A DNA stretch of 64,000 nucleotides. Origin: Catenaria anguillulae PL171. Lineage: Eukaryota; Blastocladiomycota; Blastocladiomycetes; Blastocladiales; Catenariaceae. A program made the position numbers and the translations under genes. This document shows, one piece after another, positions 34,459 to 45,793 of the stretch. The notes under the pieces are model-generated. The model saw only the letters and a list, made by a program, of their open reading frames with translations, searched no databases and was not told the DNA's origin. How positions within the stretch are numbered: the stretch's first letter is position 1; each line of letters opens with the position of its first letter. Location of the stretch: the NCBI GenBank assembly GCA_002102555.1, contig MCFL01000032.1:62001-126000 (forward strand), read 5' to 3'.

Positions 34459-35220
34459 GTCCACACTCGCCCCACCTTCGCTGCTCGACCACCGTCGCCG
34501 CACGCGTTCCTTCAACGGCACCGACTCGCCTCAAGTCGTGATTCTCCCGTCGCTGCCCGCCATCCACCCGCCGGGTGTTGACGAGGAGCATCCACGGATT
34601 CCGCATCCGCTCTCCCTGTCCTCTGCTACGTCCGGGTCCGACAGGCTCGGTGGCGCTTTGCGCGTGCCGGGCGCCACTTCGTCGTCGAGACTGCGCTCCG
34701 TGTCGCCCATCGGCCGCCACACGCACCCACATCCGCTCCCCTCGCCCGAACATGACGGCTTGGCCGGATTTGCCATCGAGCTGGTGCATGCTGCAGGCTC
34801 CAACTTGATTTATCCCCATCTGTCGACGCGCTCGCCAGCGCCAGCCGGCGCACCTGGTTCGACACCAACGGCACCTGTGACACGGGGCGCGACCAGCTCC
34901 GAGATTGCTGCCCACCAAGTCGCAACGCCTGCGGCTCCAGCAACGGCGCATTCTCTGCGCTCGCTGGCTCATCAACTCGCGGGGCCCATCATGGACAACC
35001 AACCAACCACCAAGGCCAGTGGGCCGTTGGAAATGCATCGCGAGACGCTGATGGCGCTCAAGGATCAGCTGAATGGTGCTACTCCGCCTCCGCACACTAG
35101 TCTGATTCCAGCACCGAGTGTGGTGTGCAAGAGCCGGCAACGGTTGGGGCGTTTCCGCCCGGGTTGAACAAGCGGTTTTCCGCGCCGTCTTTCGCAGCGA
35201 CCAACAACAATGGAGTGTGA
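34457..35220 (+). CDS. Uncharacterised Ser/Pro/His-rich protein (one frame break)
   Basis: Begins MSTLAPPSLLDHRRRTRSFN and is rich in Ser, Pro, His, Ala and Thr throughout. No fold, TM helix or signal peptide is visible. Short conserved-looking motifs are SFNGTDSPQVVILPSLP near the start and MHRETLMALKDQLNG near 35033. The frame of the first 225 codons stops at 35167, but a neighbouring frame continues with AFPPGLNKRFSAPSFAATNN to TGA 35218-35220, in keeping with one missing base at 35133-35140. Start ATG 34457 is chosen because the in-frame alternative (34373) would add only a (Thr-Ile)n peptide encoded by the hexamer repeat. Function unknown; probably intrinsically disordered. Confidence 0.55.
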
Positions 35221-35452
35221 AGCCAAGCAACTGTTGTAAGCACCCCCCCAGTTTTGTTTCTTTGTACATACGTCTTTTCTTGTTGCCACGCGTTTTGGTT
35301 TTTGGCCAATTCTGTCAAAGTCGAGTGTTCCGAAACACCCTGATTTCCCATACCTCCCGTTTATACAAATATGTAAAAATAAACGCTCCAGCGTACATTG
35401 CAATCATGAAATGCCCAGACGAAAAGAAACACGATCCACAGATCACGGCCTC

Positions 35453-36776
35453 CTAGTGCTCGTGCTTCTTCAGCGCCGACATATCGGTCGTGTCCTGACC
35501 CACACCAATGAACCGCAAGCCCTTGAGCACCGTCACCTCGTCACCGCCCTGGTTGTCCTCGATAAAGATCTATTTGGGCAACAAAGCCGGGTTAGCGCAG
35601 GCACGAGGACCTACGTGACACGGTGAAGACAACAAATAGAACGCACAGTGAGGCTGTTTACGGTTTGGAACTTGACGAATCGCAGCGCAGTCGCCTTGTC
35701 CTCGGCAAAGTCCTCCTCGGTTAACTCGAGCACCTGCGTCGGCTCGACGGAATCGGCAGAGTCAAAGCCCATGCCCACCCGGTTGGCGTACAGCTTGACC
35801 GTCTTGGGGGCGGTATCTGTCCTCATCGAGTTGTTAGCTACCGACCTAATATTGCGAGCCACGATTCCGCGAGAGAAAAAGTAAAAAGAGAAGAGAGAGA
35901 GAGACGCACCCTTGTCGGCGGCGATAAACTTGATCGAGTGCAACTTGACCACTTGCTGGAACGCAACGTTGATCAGGAGCTGCTCATCCACATCCGACTC
36001 GAGCGTCGACGTGCCCTTGAACATGCCCTTGATGGTCTTGTCGGTCTTTTGGTTCAGGCTGCGCAATGGCTCGCAAGCGCAAGTCAACTCCGCACACGTG
36101 CGTACCGATCGATCAAAGCTACGTCAACGAACCAATCGAGTTGTGTCTGCTCCACCGTGGACGTGATATCCGTGTATCCAGCGGGAATGTACGGCGACTT
36201 TGTCGCCTGCTCAGCCGCGTCCTGCTGAGCGTGCTGCTTGACGAGCATTTCCAGCTGTTGCGGGTTGGCGCCGCGCATCTCGCCAACCTTTTTGCCGGCA
36301 CGGAACAGTTGAAATGTCGGCATGGCTACACATGAAGATCATTACAAGTGGTCTCGATGAGCCTTTTGGTGGGCCGGTGAGTGGTGGTGGCTTGAAGAAG
36401 AATGCGTGCCAGAGATGCCATTGGCGCGGGCAACATCTTGGAGCTGGTCAACGTCCACCTTGATGAAGTTGGACGTTTTGAACGTGGTTGCGAGCTTCTC
36501 GAATACGGGAGCTGCGAAAAGGCGACCGTTGTTAGTGTCTTGGTCGTGAACGTGGGCGACGGATCATGCAGAGGCAGGGGATGAGCTTTACCAATAACTT
36601 TACACGGGCCGCACCAAGTCGCGAAGAAGTCGACAACCGTCTGTGGGTTCGCGGCATACTCTTGGAAGGTGAGCGAGAGTCGGACAGTCAGGCAGCGTCG
36701 CAGGTGATCGACGGACCAGATTCGGTTGGTTGATGGTTTGGGCGAACTCCTGGGCGGAGGCAACTTGCTTGACCAT
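35453..36776 (-). CDS. TXNL1: Thioredoxin-like protein 1 (thioredoxin + PITH domain)
   Basis: Redox protein that binds the 26S proteasome through its PITH domain. Seven exons (36776-36717, 36658-36592, 36511-36410, 36325-36133, 36058-35910, 35816-35647, 35569-35453) give 285 aa with no frame break, close to the human length. The thioredoxin half shows VVDFFATWCGPCK with the CGPC redox site, FIKVDVDQLQDVA and the cis-proline segment ISAMPTFQLFRAGKK. The PITH half shows LNQKTDKTIKGMF, VDEQLLINVAFQQVVKLHSI, ADKDTAPKTVKLYANR, and ends in LRFIGVGQDTTDMSALKKHEH. Intron 3 (36409-36326) has a GC donor (CTG/GCACGC), the only one that restores the cis-proline motif. It is divergent from the IQ gene, with 265 bp between starts. 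Confidence 0.95.
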
Positions 36777-37041
36777 TTTGCTGAGTGTATTGATGGGTTT
36801 CAGAGCTGCATTCGTAGCAAAAGGTGGTGATAATGCATTGAAATGACGATTGCTGTTGGCCAGCACCAACTCAGCAATCGCTCGAGGGTGCCACCTCAGG
36901 CCGTCGATCGAGCGCGTGACGGTGATGTGAGCGAGGCCCAGTTGTTCGCAGGGGGCATGAGGAGGCGAGTGCGCCCACAACATAACACATGACAGTGACC
37001 TGTATGTAGATAAAACCACCAATCGCAAATCTTTACCAACC

Positions 37042-39501
37042 ATGGAATCTCCACGGCACTCGCAAGCGCGACCATCGTACCTCCCTCCCATCCATGGTCC
37101 AGGTCTGGGCGGGGCCGCCTTCACGCGAGCAGATCCACACTCAATCAAGCCCGCAACGGCACCCGCCTCGACGTTTCACGAAGACGTCAACTCGTCTCTT
37201 GTCGCAGTGACTCGTCAACCGCCCAAGCCGTCCACTGCCTACTCGACAACCACAGCGCCAGCGACTGTCGGTCGTCACGGTCCGCGACATGGTGTCACGT
37301 CTGCAGCAGCCTGGTCAGAGTACAGCTCCGGCGCGGCCGACATGAGGGAGGAAGGTTTGCGTCCACTAACTGCACTTGCCCCACAAACCACGGAAGAGAA
37401 CCAGCGCATGGCCGAGCTGCTCATGCAAATCAACTCGTACATGCAATCTGGACTGGGCGCGTCACGTCCAACATCGGCGCTCTCTACAATGGATCATGAG
37501 GCCGGTGGGAGTGCAAACATGACGGCCGCGACACGCGAAATGATCTTGCACGAGTTGTTGCATTTACAGCATCTCGTGGATGCTGTCCGAACGGGCGATT
37601 TCGCTGCACTCAATTCGTCAATGGGCGGGCCGGACAGTTTGAAGGTGGCAGAAATGTCGGCGGCCACCGAGAAACGAGAGCGCGAGGCAAGGGAGCGGGA
37701 GAAGGAGCGGGAGCTGCGTGAAAAGGAAAAGGATCGCGACCGGAACAGAGACCGAAAGGGAACAGGACAACCTGCCAGCGCGAATGGAAATGCGGCCGGA
37801 AATAATGGTGGGGATCATTTGATGCTGATGATGATGGCGCGACCCGGAGGGCCCCGACAGACCAAGTCGGCGGCAGGTCGCAAGTCGATCCGTTTGATTG
37901 CAGAAGAGCTGGCTGAGAAGATTCATATCCTCAAAAGCAACGCCAGTCAGTGGGAGGTGTTTTGTGCACGAGTTGGTACGTACGAGAGTCTGTTGTGTCA
38001 TTTCTCATTGAGCATCTCGCTCATTTGTCTGTGTCATGTGCTTTTGTAGCGGCGTATAAAGCTGCCAAGCGCTACAACCGTCAAGTCAATGTACTTCAGC
38101 GGAATGTCCGGGAAGTCGTGCTCTTTGAGCCTGCCACTCGCCAGGAATTACGAGAGATTGATGTATGCAGGGCGTCATCCATTTCCTCCCTGTTCGGAGT
38201 ATACTCACATAATGTCTCCCGTTGTTAGAAACGAAACCACGAGGAGCGCCGCAAAGTCGTCAGTGCCGAGTGCAAGCGAATCTTTGAGGAGCGACAGAGA
38301 TACCGACAGCAAATTGTGGAAAAGGCGCAAAAACAGGTTTGAGCTCGAAAGCAAGTGGATCCAGATCAATCATTGTTCTTACTCACAATCATGTTTTATG
38401 AATCCATAGCTCAAAGTCAAGCCAGCAAATCCTAAACTGTACCAGCTTCAGCAAAAGTGGCTCATTCTCGGATCCCTCGCCTCCCGCATCTTTATCATGC
38501 AGGGCATTCTGCGAGATAACCACACCGCCTTCCTCACGTTCAAACGCCAATCTGCCGCCGCACGCCGAATTCAGCGCGCCTGGCGCCGGTACAAGGAGAT
38601 CCAGCTGGAGCGACGCAAGAAATGGGCCATCAAGGTTCTAGGCCGAGCCATGTCCAAGTTCATTGCGAGCATACGAGAGCAGCGCAAGCAACAAGCAGCC
38701 AACACGATCCGCGTGTTCCTCAAGGAGATTCACGATGTGGGTAAGCTGCTCAAGGTCATCAAAAAGTACCGCTACGCGGTCATCACTGCACAGAGGGTGG
38801 TTCGAGGATTCTTGAGCGTGCGCATGGCCCAGTTGCAGTTGTTGCAGCTGCAGTGGGGTAAGATGGAGGTGGAGTTTTGGGCGAGCAAGCAGTCGGACCA
38901 GCAACAGCAACAGCCGCAACCGGCGTCAGGGAGCGCTGACAACTTGAACAGCAGCAAGAATGGCACGGCAGGAGGCGCCAAGGGTGGTAAAAAGTCCGTC
39001 ACATAGCTGGTATGGAACTGGATTTGCATGTGCTGGTCACTAACCTCGACCAATGCCATACAGAGCCGGCGTCAAGAAAAAGCGCGAGGAAGGTGGACAA
39101 AAGGAAGACAAGCGAATTGAGCCAGTTTCAATGTGCGCTACACTTTCAACCGTAGGCTGTGGCTTACCTCGCCTGGTCCTGACCTTGACACTTCACGCAT
39201 GTAGCACTGTCCGCACTCAACTTCTTACAGAGACGCTCATCCAGCGGCGGAAAGAGTTCAACAAGCAAAAGATTCAGTACTCAAGGCACTCGAGCAATGG
39301 GAACACGACGCAAAGAATTCAGACACACCGCGTATGTAGCCGCTTTCTGCTTTCTGCAGCAAGATGGCCATATGTTTACAGAGATACTGACCATGTACCA
39401 TTTCCAAACTAACAGCCGAGCCGCCAAGACGGCCAACGTTTTGTGCACTGCTGCCGCCTGGAGAAATGCTGGAGCTGATAAAGAAGGGATCATCAATGTA
39501 A
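37042..39501 (+). CDS. IQ-motif coiled-coil protein, possible flagellar component (one frame break)
   Basis: Exons 37042-37975, 38050-38162, 38229-38336, 38410-38986, 39064-39124, 39205-39331 and 39416-39501. An N-terminal disordered region is followed by a charged helix (RER, EKER, LREKEKDR repeats), then SIRLIAEELAEKIHILKSN, a basic helix (AAYKAAKRYNRQVNVLQRN; HEERRKVVSAECKRIFEERQ), and two IQ-like calmodulin-binding motifs: AARRIQRAWRRYKEIQ and ITAQRVVRGFLSVRMAQ. The last exons encode EQWEHDAKNSDTP and RRPTFCALLPPGEMLELIKK before TAA. One missing base is inferred at about 39277-39282. Splice phases agree throughout. I do not recognise the orthologue; IQ-plus-coiled-coil proteins of this type are common in axonemes and centrioles, so a flagellar role is a guess. 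Confidence 0.65.
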
Positions 39502-40340
39502 TCTTTGAACCGAGAAAAATATTGATCTTGGCTCCACTGGCACTTGCGTTGTCGAATCTGCCGTCGTTCCAACTAAATGAATCATGCACATGACAGACAT
39601 TTTTCGTGCATGCGTGATGTCGTGGTCCGGCAGGCCGAGTTCCTTGCCATGCATTCAGCCCTGACTCCAGCCAACGCGTGACTCGCGGCACCTGTTTATT
39701 TCTGCCAACATCAGCCTGCCGCCATGGCAAATCGCCAGGTTCGAATTCGACGCGCCAGTGCCAGGTGTTAAGTCATGAAATTGTGCACCGCCGCAGGAAC
39801 GGGAACTTAGTCAGTACACTATCCACAATCGCGTGCCCAAGTCAGGAGCCCATGCCATCCTTTTGCCAAGCAGGTCATCACCAAAGCATCAGGCAGAGCC
39901 GCACAGGTAGCCAACACCATGATCGTTATTCATCACGGTCAGACCACATGACACAAACAGAAGATACTGCCGCATTCTGCGTTCCAGCAGCGGCGGCGCA
40001 GGTACCGATGTATCCGCCAGCAGAGAATCGGTGACGATTGTGTCATCGGGCTCTGAACGTGTAATGATTGATGATGGCGATGTAACGTATCGCCCCATGC
40101 TCACTGAATCCCAGCAAGCTCACGAGTGCCGCATTTCCATCTCAACAAGGCGTTCCCCCAGCCGTGTAAAAGCATTTAAGCTTCATCGTCCCCTTCCTCT
40201 TCAACAAGCTCGGTGAGCCCAGATAGAATCGTTCCCACCAAGCATGCCAAAGCACCTTTCTTCCTTCAACTCATCTTTGGTTTCTCGCGTGTCGCCTATT
40301 GAACTTCTCCCTTCAATCGCTGTTCCCCACGCTGCCCACC
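39502..40340. other. Intergenic region, 839 bp
   Basis: Between two plus-strand genes; should contain the OPT promoter and leader. A GGTTCGAATT string near 39738 looks like a tRNA T-loop, but no cloverleaf forms. Nothing else recognised. Confidence 0.5.
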
Positions 40341-43213
40341 ATGACGTTTGACGACGAAAAGAAGACAAACGAGGAGCCCACTCGCAATGTCGAGAAGCAA
40401 AAGTCCTCGTTTGTTGTCGATGAGGGTACGCTTCGCGCTTTTTGGCCTGTCGCCGTCTCACACAGAGCAGCTGACCATCGTATTTCCATACTAGAATTTG
40501 AACAGATGGTCCAGGATTTGGCCCCAACTTCAGATGACCCCACTGCGCCGTCGTTTACCTTCCGTGTCTGGGTCATTGGGACCGTCTTTGTGGTTGTCCT
40601 GGGATGGATCAATATGCTCTTCACCTTCCGCACCAATCTGTTCCAAGTATCGTCCTATGTCGCCACTCTCTTGTCGTACCCGATCGGTGTGCTCATGGCA
40701 AAGACTTTTCCGCGCTGGCAATTCCATTTATTCGGTCTGGACATTGATACCAATCCTGGACCATTCTCGGTGAAGGAGCACGTGCTCATTGGCATCTTTG
40801 GTTCGACCGGAGCGTGTACGTTCCTCCATATTGCACCTTCCGACGACCTTCCAACAACGCTGTGGGCACTTTGATGTTGTCTGACAATGATTGTCCTTTT
40901 CCTAGCGGGTGTCTATGCGACGTACAACTTGGTCGTCCAGGAAGTTTGTACGTATCAGATCACCGACCTCGTTTTTATTCTCGGAAAGTCATGTCGCTGA
41001 CCATCACTTTCTTGATCAGACTATGATATGCACATGAATCCGTTCTGGGCCATCTCGTTCCTCTTTGCGTCCTCGGCACTTGGATTTGGCATCTCGGGAA
41101 TGACTCGCAAGTTCTTGATTCGCCCCATCCACATGTACGATCACTCGTTTCCAGCATATTATTTGTCATTGCTGATGATTTGAGTCCCGTTTTCCCCATA
41201 CGTCATTAGGATTTGGCCAACGGTTCTCCCAACAGTCGCGCTCTACTCTGCATTCCACAAGGTCGACACGGCCGCTGTCAAGGACGATGGCGCCAATCAC
41301 TACTCGCAATTGACCGTCTTTGGCATCGGAACCCTGGGGATGGGATTGTACCACTTGCTTGGTCCAGGTACGAAATCAAGTCCCAGCTCCACACCTTGTC
41401 TCGCGACCACCTGTCTCACACTCCACAACTCATCCGTTGCGTGTGACGAACATAGGCTATTTGACCACCATGCTGCAAAACATTTCGGTTCTCTGCTGGA
41501 TTGCGCCCAAGAGTAACACATTTGTCCAGCAACTCGGCTCTCCCGTTTGGGGCGTTGGCATCCTCGCGTGGACTGGCGATTGGACCAACATTGGGTCGGG
41601 CGCTATGTCTGTTCCATTTTGGGCTGCAGCCAACGTCTTTGCCGCTGCCGTCTTCTTCCATTGGATTGCCACCCCGATCATGTTCAAGAACAATTGGTTT
41701 GGCCAGCCAAAGATGCCCATTGCGCTCAACTCGACTCGCCTCTTTACGTCGCAATCCAAGGTGTTCAAGGCGAGTGACGTTGTAGACAAGCAAAGTCATC
41801 GAATGATTGATGCTCAATACGCCCAGCGAGCTCCCATCCACATGTCGCCCTTTTTTGCCATCTCTTACTTTGCCAATTTTACAACTTTGCCTGCTGCCGT
41901 ACGTGATCCGATACTTTGTTCTCCCAGTCGACTGGCCACTGTACTGACCTTTCTGCGATGAATTTTTTTTCCAGCTAATTCACACTTGTGTGTGGTACGG
42001 CAAGGACATTTACCAGCGTCTGAGGTATCAGCGCGAGTCTGAGGAGGAGGATATCCACTGCAAGGTTTGTTCGATTTCATTCTTGTTTCGCGTTCGAGGC
42101 GGATGTTGCTCACGCGCGTTCACGTTTCATCTATACTCAATACTTAGCTCATTGACGCATACCCCGAAGTGCCTAACACTTGGTACTACGGATTCTTTGT
42201 TGTGACTGCCGTCCTCATGCTCTTGACCGGCGAGCTGTCCGAGCTCCAGTTCCCTTGGTGGGCCATGCTCTTCGCCACGGCTCTCGCAATCATCACCACG
42301 ATCCCGATCGCTGTCGTCCTGGCAACTGCCGGTGTGGCACTCTACGTCAACGTCATTTCTCAGTTCCTGATCGGTCTCATCTTGCCCGGCCAGCCCATAG
42401 TGATGATGGCATTCAAGGCCCTTTCAGTTTCCGTGTCGGCGCAATGTCTCACATTGCTGACGGATCTCAAACTGGGACATTACCTTAAGTCCCACCGCGC
42501 CATGTGTTTTTGGCCCAAATTATGAGTCAGTTGATCAGTTGCTTTGTCGTCTTTGGAGCCATGCGCCAGTGGTTGGCGACACCCGAGCACGTGCAGTGGG
42601 TTTTGGTACGTCCAGCTTCACCCTCTGTCTCGCGTCTTTGATCTGACTCGAGTTGTGTGTGTCGCATTCCCCTTATTTACAGGACGACGGCAAGGTCGAA
42701 GGTCCAGGCAAATCCTGGGGCGCCTCGCAATCGCACAACGTGTACTACTCGGCCTCGCTCATCTGGGGCGCAATTGGTCCCAAACGCTTCTTCTTTGACA
42801 CGCAGTACTCTCCCGTGATCTGGGTCGGTGTGATTGTTGGTTGCGTGACACCCGTCATCCTCAAGCTGTGCCACACGTTCATTGGCGGCTCCTACTGGGC
42901 TCTCATTCATCCGGCCATCATTTTGGGTCCTGGCGGCGCCGGCGGGAACCAAGGAACCACGTTATCGTACTTTACGGTCGCCTTCTTCTTCCAGTTCTTC
43001 ATGTACAGGTACCGCAGTGCGTGGTGGAAGCGGTACAACTATGTGCTGGCCACCGCCTTTGACGTGGCATGTGCGCTCGTTGCCCTCCTGACCACGTTTG
43101 TGCTTCCTGACGCGCCTACGTGGTTTATGAACTGCCCTTCCGGCGAATGCACATTCTCGGACAAGCATGGACCGTTCCAAGATTGGTGCTTCCCCGTTGC
43201 TCCCGAGGCCTAA
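40341..43213 (+). CDS. Oligopeptide transporter, OPT family (one frame break)
   Basis: Proton-coupled plasma-membrane importer of small peptides or glutathione (Opt1/Isp4 type). Nine exons: 40341-40425, 40495-40815, 40906-40947, 41020-41134, 41210-41367, 41456-41898, 41975-42064, 42148-42605, 42683-43213; about 747 aa. Family signatures: LDIDTNPGPFSVKEHVLI, WAISFLFASSALGFGISGM, GYLTTMLQNISVLCWIAPKS, DAYPEVPNTWYYGFF, the loop QFLIGLILPGQPIVMMAFK, and LTLLTDLKLGHYLK. Late membrane spans (VIWVGVIVGCVTPVILKL, GGSYWALIHPAIILGPGG) and a soluble tail with SFQDW-like Cys follow. One base is missing at 42488-42495 (AAGTCCCACC): before it the frame would stop, after it the frame reads FLAQIMSQLISCFVVFGAM. 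Substrate cannot be told from sequence. Confidence 0.92.
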
Positions 43214-43520
43214 ACGTGGTCTTGGCTTCACTGCCAGAGGACGTTTGCAAGTTGCCATGGGTTTGGCTGGTTCCATCCAATTGCTCGTCATTCGTCATTC
43301 GTCGCGGGTTTTGTCTTGTGTCGCTTTTGTGAAAAACAATGTCATATTTATGTGCGTGTATGTATTTCTGTACAAGTATGTCATCGAGTCTTATCATTTG
43401 GCAGCACTGTGCGGCTCTGCAGCAGTTGGAATGCAGTCAAATAATATGAACACACAGACATGAACATGTATGTACATCAAGAAAAGATTTCAAGCTTTAC
43501 CCTGCTCAATCGGCGAGACC
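43214..43520. other. Convergent intergenic region
   Basis: 307 bp between the OPT stop (plus) and the LMBD1 stop (minus). Both 3' UTRs; AT-rich, no gene visible. Confidence 0.5.
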
Positions 43521-45362
43521 TCACCCGCGTCCCGCCTGCGGTCTGCTCGCCCCGCCGTTACCATTTCTCAACAATCTGGTTCTCTCATTAACACTGTGCT
43601 CGTGCTCGTCGTCCGCATCCAACTCGTCATCATCTGAATCGTCCTCTCGCAAATCCGCCGCACGACTCTGCCTCGCAGAAAACACGCCATAAATCAGCGC
43701 CAACACGGACACCACCACAGACCCATACTGGACATAATAAAACACGGCCGAAAACACGGGCGTGCCCAGAGCAATGCGCGACACAATGAGCGCCAAACTC
43801 GTGGGCGTGCACACGTCGGTGCTTGCGCTCAGCTCGCAAAACCTGACGAGCCACGGGTCCTTTTCGCACATGGCGCGATCGACCACGGGACAGTACCTCT
43901 GGGATCCCCAGGTGGCGTAGCTTGGGGCAAGCACGCTCGTCATTTCCCACATGAGCGACAGCATGGTCAGGATCAGGAAAACGGCAGCGAGCAGCAGGCC
44001 TTGCGGCATGGTGCGACCGGACCGCAGCGAAAACATTTTGATCCAGAGGATGCGGACGCCGAGGACCCGCACGCCGTGCAGGGTGCAAGCAAGCAGGTAG
44101 AGAAGGATGAGGGCAAACAAAAAGTGGTCGAGCGGGTACGCTCGCGAAAAGACTTGCAGGAGCATGTCGATTGGGTTGGCCGGGGACGCAATCGGAACCA
44201 CGAGCCGCGGGCATGACGGGCAAGATGGTGGGGATGTCAATCTATGGATTTTACCCGATTGTCAGAAACAATGCGAAACGAAATGCACTGGCATCAAAAT
44301 ATGGACGTACATGGTACACATGATTGCCACGACAACACACACGCTGATTGCCAAACACACCAACTTGACGGGCAAAAACACGAGCGCCAATGTCTTTGAG
44401 TACCACGCAGGCTGGCTAGCCTGCACACGCTCCATCTTGCGCTGAATAAACCGCTCGGCGTCGTGCAGGCGGTCAAGGCGGCGCTGGTCGCGCGACGTCA
44501 TGGCGGTTTGGTCGGGAAACTCGAGCAGCATGTTTTCGAGCGACCCTTGGACGTCGTGCAGTTCGCGTGACAAGGCGCGGATTTCAGTGTCAAAGGATTG
44601 AACAGGTTTCAGGAGGTAGATTGGGAAGAGAAAGAGGCCAGAGGACTATAACCACACGCGCATGCACCACAATCGGATGATGTGAGTGTTGATTTTAGCT
44701 TGAAGGAGGGGTGAGAATGGCGTACTTGTTATACATACCGTGTAAACGAGGAAAACGCACAATCCGGCCATCATGGAAATGGTGAGCACAAACAACAAGG
44801 CCGTTTCAAATCCGCCGCGCAAAAGGGCCTTTTTCAAGAAATCCCAATCGACGGGCGTATTGGGAGGCAGCGAACTCGCGGGTCGCAACAAGAGCCCACA
44901 CGCCATGAGAATGGCCAAAATAATGGTGGTGGCCATCATGTGCCTGGTGGCCAACGACACCCTGCGCCTGGTCGAGAGTTCGTCGTCATTCTCCTCAAAG
45001 TAGAAATACACAAAGGGAACGACGGCGCAACAAAAGATCAGGAGGGCCAAAAAGGACATGTCATAGACCCAGCTCATGATGGTGGCGAGGGCAGCCATGG
45101 TCTGAGGATCCGCCCAAGGGTACTTGCGGCCAAGGCGCGGGTCCGTGGACGAGGATACGAGCAGGACATCAACGGGCAGCGTGCACGTGGCAATGGTGAG
45201 GGCGAAGGTGAGGCCGAGAACGGTGGTGGTGGAGATGAGGGGCTCGCGCTCGCGGACATGAGAAAACTTGCGGACGAGCAGAGTCGAGGCCAGGAGGTAG
45301 AAGCCAAAGGCAACGATGGAGAGGGTCAGTGCGGTGCCCGTGAGTTCGCGAGGCGGCGGCAT
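43521..45362 (-). CDS. LMBRD1: LMBR1 domain-containing protein 1-like (lysosomal cobalamin exporter family)
   Basis: Polytopic membrane protein of the LMBD1 family; the human member is needed to move vitamin B12 out of lysosomes. Exons 45362-44739, 44645-44311 and 44241-43521 encode 559 aa with no frame break. The N-terminal half has five TM helices and conserved loops: TLPVDVLLVSS, AVVPFVYFYFEENDDE, DWDFLKKAL, GLCVFLVYT. A cytosolic helical segment (MTSRDQRRLDRLHDAERFIQ) sits in the middle. The C-terminal half shows NPIDMLLQVFSRAYPLDHFL, VRILWIKMFSLRSGRTMPQ and YATWGSQRY, all typical. The tail is acidic (DDSDDDELDADDEHEH). Cobalamin use by this fungus is not shown by anything else in the window, so the substrate is inferred only from the family. 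Confidence 0.9.
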
Positions 45363-45793
45363 GGTTGAGTGAGGTTGAGGGTTGACGCGTTTGGTTGGTG
45401 GGGGGGATCGGAGAATGACCAGATTCCAAGATTCCAAGAGAGGAGTCCGGAATTACCTATGAGACTGGCGGATGAGTGTGCGTTGGGTCATGCCGCATGA
45501 GTTGGTGCACAAGATTACGTATTCATACGTATGAGTAAGTCATCACTTTGGCATGGGAAAACTTACAATATCGCGAGACAATTGTGTCACTGGATCTGCA
45601 TGGCACCCCGATCACCCTTTACATACATCTCTACTCTTCCTCTGATCGTCGTGTAAGAATAATGCGTAATCATGATTGATTTTGAGTAGAACGAACGTTC
45701 TTTGGTGCGATTCCAGCCGATTTCGCCTGGAACAAGTCTGCAGACTGCCCGCAATGTGATTTCCCATGCAAGCATAAATATAACCTGCTCATT
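45363..45793. other. Divergent intergenic region (LMBD1 / VPS39)
   Basis: 431 bp between opposite start codons. AT-rich ATAAATATAA lies at 45774-45783, too near ATG 45794 to be a usual TATA box. No gene visible. Confidence 0.45.

Noticed and set aside
39725-39765. tRNA T-loop-like GGTTCGAATT
   Set aside because: No matching T stem or cloverleaf around it; EcoRI-like palindrome GAATTC explains part of the string.
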